A stretch of DNA of 8,322 nucleotides from Flavobacteriaceae bacterium (GTDB taxonomy: Bacteria; Bacteroidota; Bacteroidia; Flavobacteriales; Weeksellaceae), in the NCBI GenBank assembly GCA_031289875.1, contig JAITOO010000148.1:1-8322 (forward strand), in the 5' to 3' direction. The notes below the pieces were generated by a model that saw nothing but the letters and a program-made list of their open reading frames with translations, made no database searches and had not been told where the DNA came from. This document shows positions 7,811 to 8,322 of this stretch, piece after piece. A program made the translations under genes and the position numbers. Numbering within the stretch: position 1 is the stretch's first letter; every line of letters starts with the position of its first letter.

Positions 7811-7842
7811 CAAAGATAGGCGAAATCTCTATAAATAGTAAA
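7811..7842 (-). promoter_or_regulatory. Bacteroidota-type promoter of aroE
   Basis: On the minus strand TATCTTTG (7818-7811) matches TAnnTTTG exactly. Twenty bases upstream lies TTTA (7842-7839), one mismatch from the -33 TTTG. The spacing equals that of the mfd promoter. The predicted start of transcription is about 15 bases before the aroE ATG at 7791, giving a short leader without a Shine-Dalgarno sequence. This supports the shorter AroE reading. Confidence 0.65.
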
Positions 7843-7973
7843 GTATTTTTTCAATTTTTCGGCTAAAACTTTTCTTGAACCGATAGCTGTAAGGAGCGCG
7901 GTTGGCAGAACTGTCAAAATATTTTCCCGTTCACTCCAAAATGTTGATATTCAATATTTTTTTATTTAATTAT

Positions 7974-8029
7974 GATAAAATTAACAATTTTTTATCTTGT
8001 AAGAAAAAAGATTTTCTTGTAATTTTATC
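7974..8029. repeat. Ten-base perfect inverted repeat with a 36-base loop
   Basis: GATAAAATTA at 7974-7983 and its exact complement TAATTTTATC at 8020-8029 could pair. Three more pairs (CAA 7985-7987 with TTG 8017-8019) follow after a one-base bulge. The element lies 28 bases before the start of the truncated peptidase gene. TTG at 7997-7999 and TAATTTTA at 8020-8027, spaced 20 bases, also make a weak promoter match for that gene (last base of TAnnTTTG wrong). AT-rich sequence makes chance repeats easier, so function is uncertain. Confidence 0.4.
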
Positions 8030-8045
8030 AAATTACAACTTGTAA
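7996..8045 (+). promoter_or_regulatory. Three CTTGTAA direct repeats ending in a 13-base palindrome
   Basis: CTTGTAA occurs at 7996-8002, 8016-8022 and 8039-8045, with start-to-start distances of 20 and 23 bases, roughly two helix turns each. The third copy is half of the perfect palindrome TTACAACTTGTAA (8033-8045), which ends 11 bases before the ATG of the peptidase relic. The arrangement looks like binding sites for a regulator of that gene. No regulator is identified, and the remaining 7843-7973 shows no gene. Confidence 0.4.
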
Positions 8046-8056
8046 AAATTATTCAG

Positions 8057-8308
8057 ATGCAAAAAAAAATCAATTTCGTTTTGTTTATTTTCCTTACTTG
8101 TTTGTGCAGCGCACAATCTTCTTTTGAACTGCAAAAACTCGAAGATTTTGCAAAAATTTATGGAGTAGTAAGGTATTTCCACCCAAGCGACGAGGCGGCA
8201 GATATAAATTGGAACACTGAATATCAATGCCTGAAATCCATATTATTTTACTCTACTCAAAAAATTAATTTTTCACCAGCAGGCGGAATCCTTCGCCGTG
8301 AATATTGA
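8057..8308 (+). pseudogene. Secreted S41-type peptidase, N-terminal relic only
   Basis: The ATG at 8057 opens an 83-codon frame. Residues 1-19 form a Sec signal peptide (KK, then a hydrophobic run FVLFIFLTCLC, with likely cleavage after CSA before Gln20). Residues 27-53, including YGVVRYFHPSDEAADINW, match the N-terminal part of large secreted or periplasmic S41 (C-terminal-processing type) peptidases of Bacteroidota, where 'LxKxYGxxRYFHPSDEAxxxDW' opens the mature protein. These enzymes normally run to several hundred residues with PDZ and catalytic Ser/Lys parts. Here the match stops after Asn53 (base 8215); the last 30 codons are unlike the family and end at TGA 8306-8308. No other frame continues the protein, because 8265 onward codes for a response regulator on the other strand. 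I infer a deletion or rearrangement joint at about 8216-8264. The signal peptide and first domain piece probably have no enzymatic function. Confidence 0.7.
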
Positions 8309-8322
8309 CGATTTCTACATTT
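8265..8322 (-). CDS. C-terminal end of an OmpR/PhoB-type response regulator (partial)
   Basis: Read on the minus strand from the window edge, the frame gives NVEIVNIHGEGFRLLVKN followed by TAA (8267-8265). This is the usual end of the winged-helix DNA-binding domain of OmpR/PhoB-family regulators: the last beta hairpin with 'I.NxHGxGFrL' and a few tail residues, very like Bacteroidota two-component regulators. The receiver domain and most of the DNA-binding domain lie beyond the window. Only 18 residues are visible, so the family call rests on one strong motif. The last 14 codons of the peptidase relic's frame overlap it on the opposite strand, which shows that the relic's tail is not real peptidase sequence. 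A sensor kinase gene next to it is likely but not visible. Confidence 0.65.
   Translation of the reverse strand, partial: NVEIVNIHGEGFRLLVKN

Noticed and set aside
7792..7917. 42-codon N-terminal extension of AroE in the same frame
   Set aside because: The family N-terminus fits the ATG at 7791, and a good promoter (7811-7842) lies inside the extension.
7885..7945. tRNA-like pieces: a D-arm-like GCGCGGTTGGCAGAAC and a T-loop-like CGTTCACTCC
   Set aside because: The spacing is too short for an anticodon arm, and no acceptor stem pairs.

Overview
The window reads as chromosome of a Flavobacteriales bacterium (Bacteroidota), probably close to the Chryseobacterium/Riemerella group (Weeksellaceae). 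The reasons are the AT-rich intergenic DNA, the lack of Shine-Dalgarno sequences, promoters of the Bacteroidota type (TTTG, about 20 bases, TAnnTTTG), and Mfd, AroE and 4-alpha-glucanotransferase proteins whose form is typical of that group. The placement comes from recognising protein style, not from a database search.

Layout. Bases 1-240 hold two broken transposase pieces in different frames, an IS1-type InsA fragment running into the C-terminal end of another transposase. Bases 263-346 hold three closely packed hairpins; read on the minus strand, two have GNRA tetraloops and each follows the same heptamer, ACCCAAC. Next, on the minus strand, come a small two-helix membrane protein of the CD225/dispanin family (459-752) and, upstream of it, a large two-CBM20 GH77 4-alpha-glucanotransferase (826-3489). 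Divergent from these is mfd, the transcription-repair coupling factor (3693-7058), with a very good promoter that nearly touches its TTG start. mfd converges on aroE, shikimate dehydrogenase (7066-7791, minus), leaving only 7 bases between the stop codons. aroE has its own promoter.

The right end is the least ordinary part. An intergenic region with a long inverted repeat, three copies of CTTGTAA and a 13-base palindrome leads into the N-terminus of a secreted S41-type peptidase. The recognisable part of that gene stops after about 53 residues. The DNA that follows encodes, on the opposite strand, the last residues of an OmpR/PhoB-type response regulator that continues beyond the window. The peptidase gene is therefore a relic at a rearrangement junction.

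The intact genes do not form one pathway: they cover maltodextrin/glycogen metabolism, DNA repair, aromatic amino acid synthesis and an uncharacterised membrane protein. I do not see a convincing new multi-gene system. The items most worth a second look are the junction at 8216-8264, the hairpin cluster at 263-346 and the near-leaderless mfd start.
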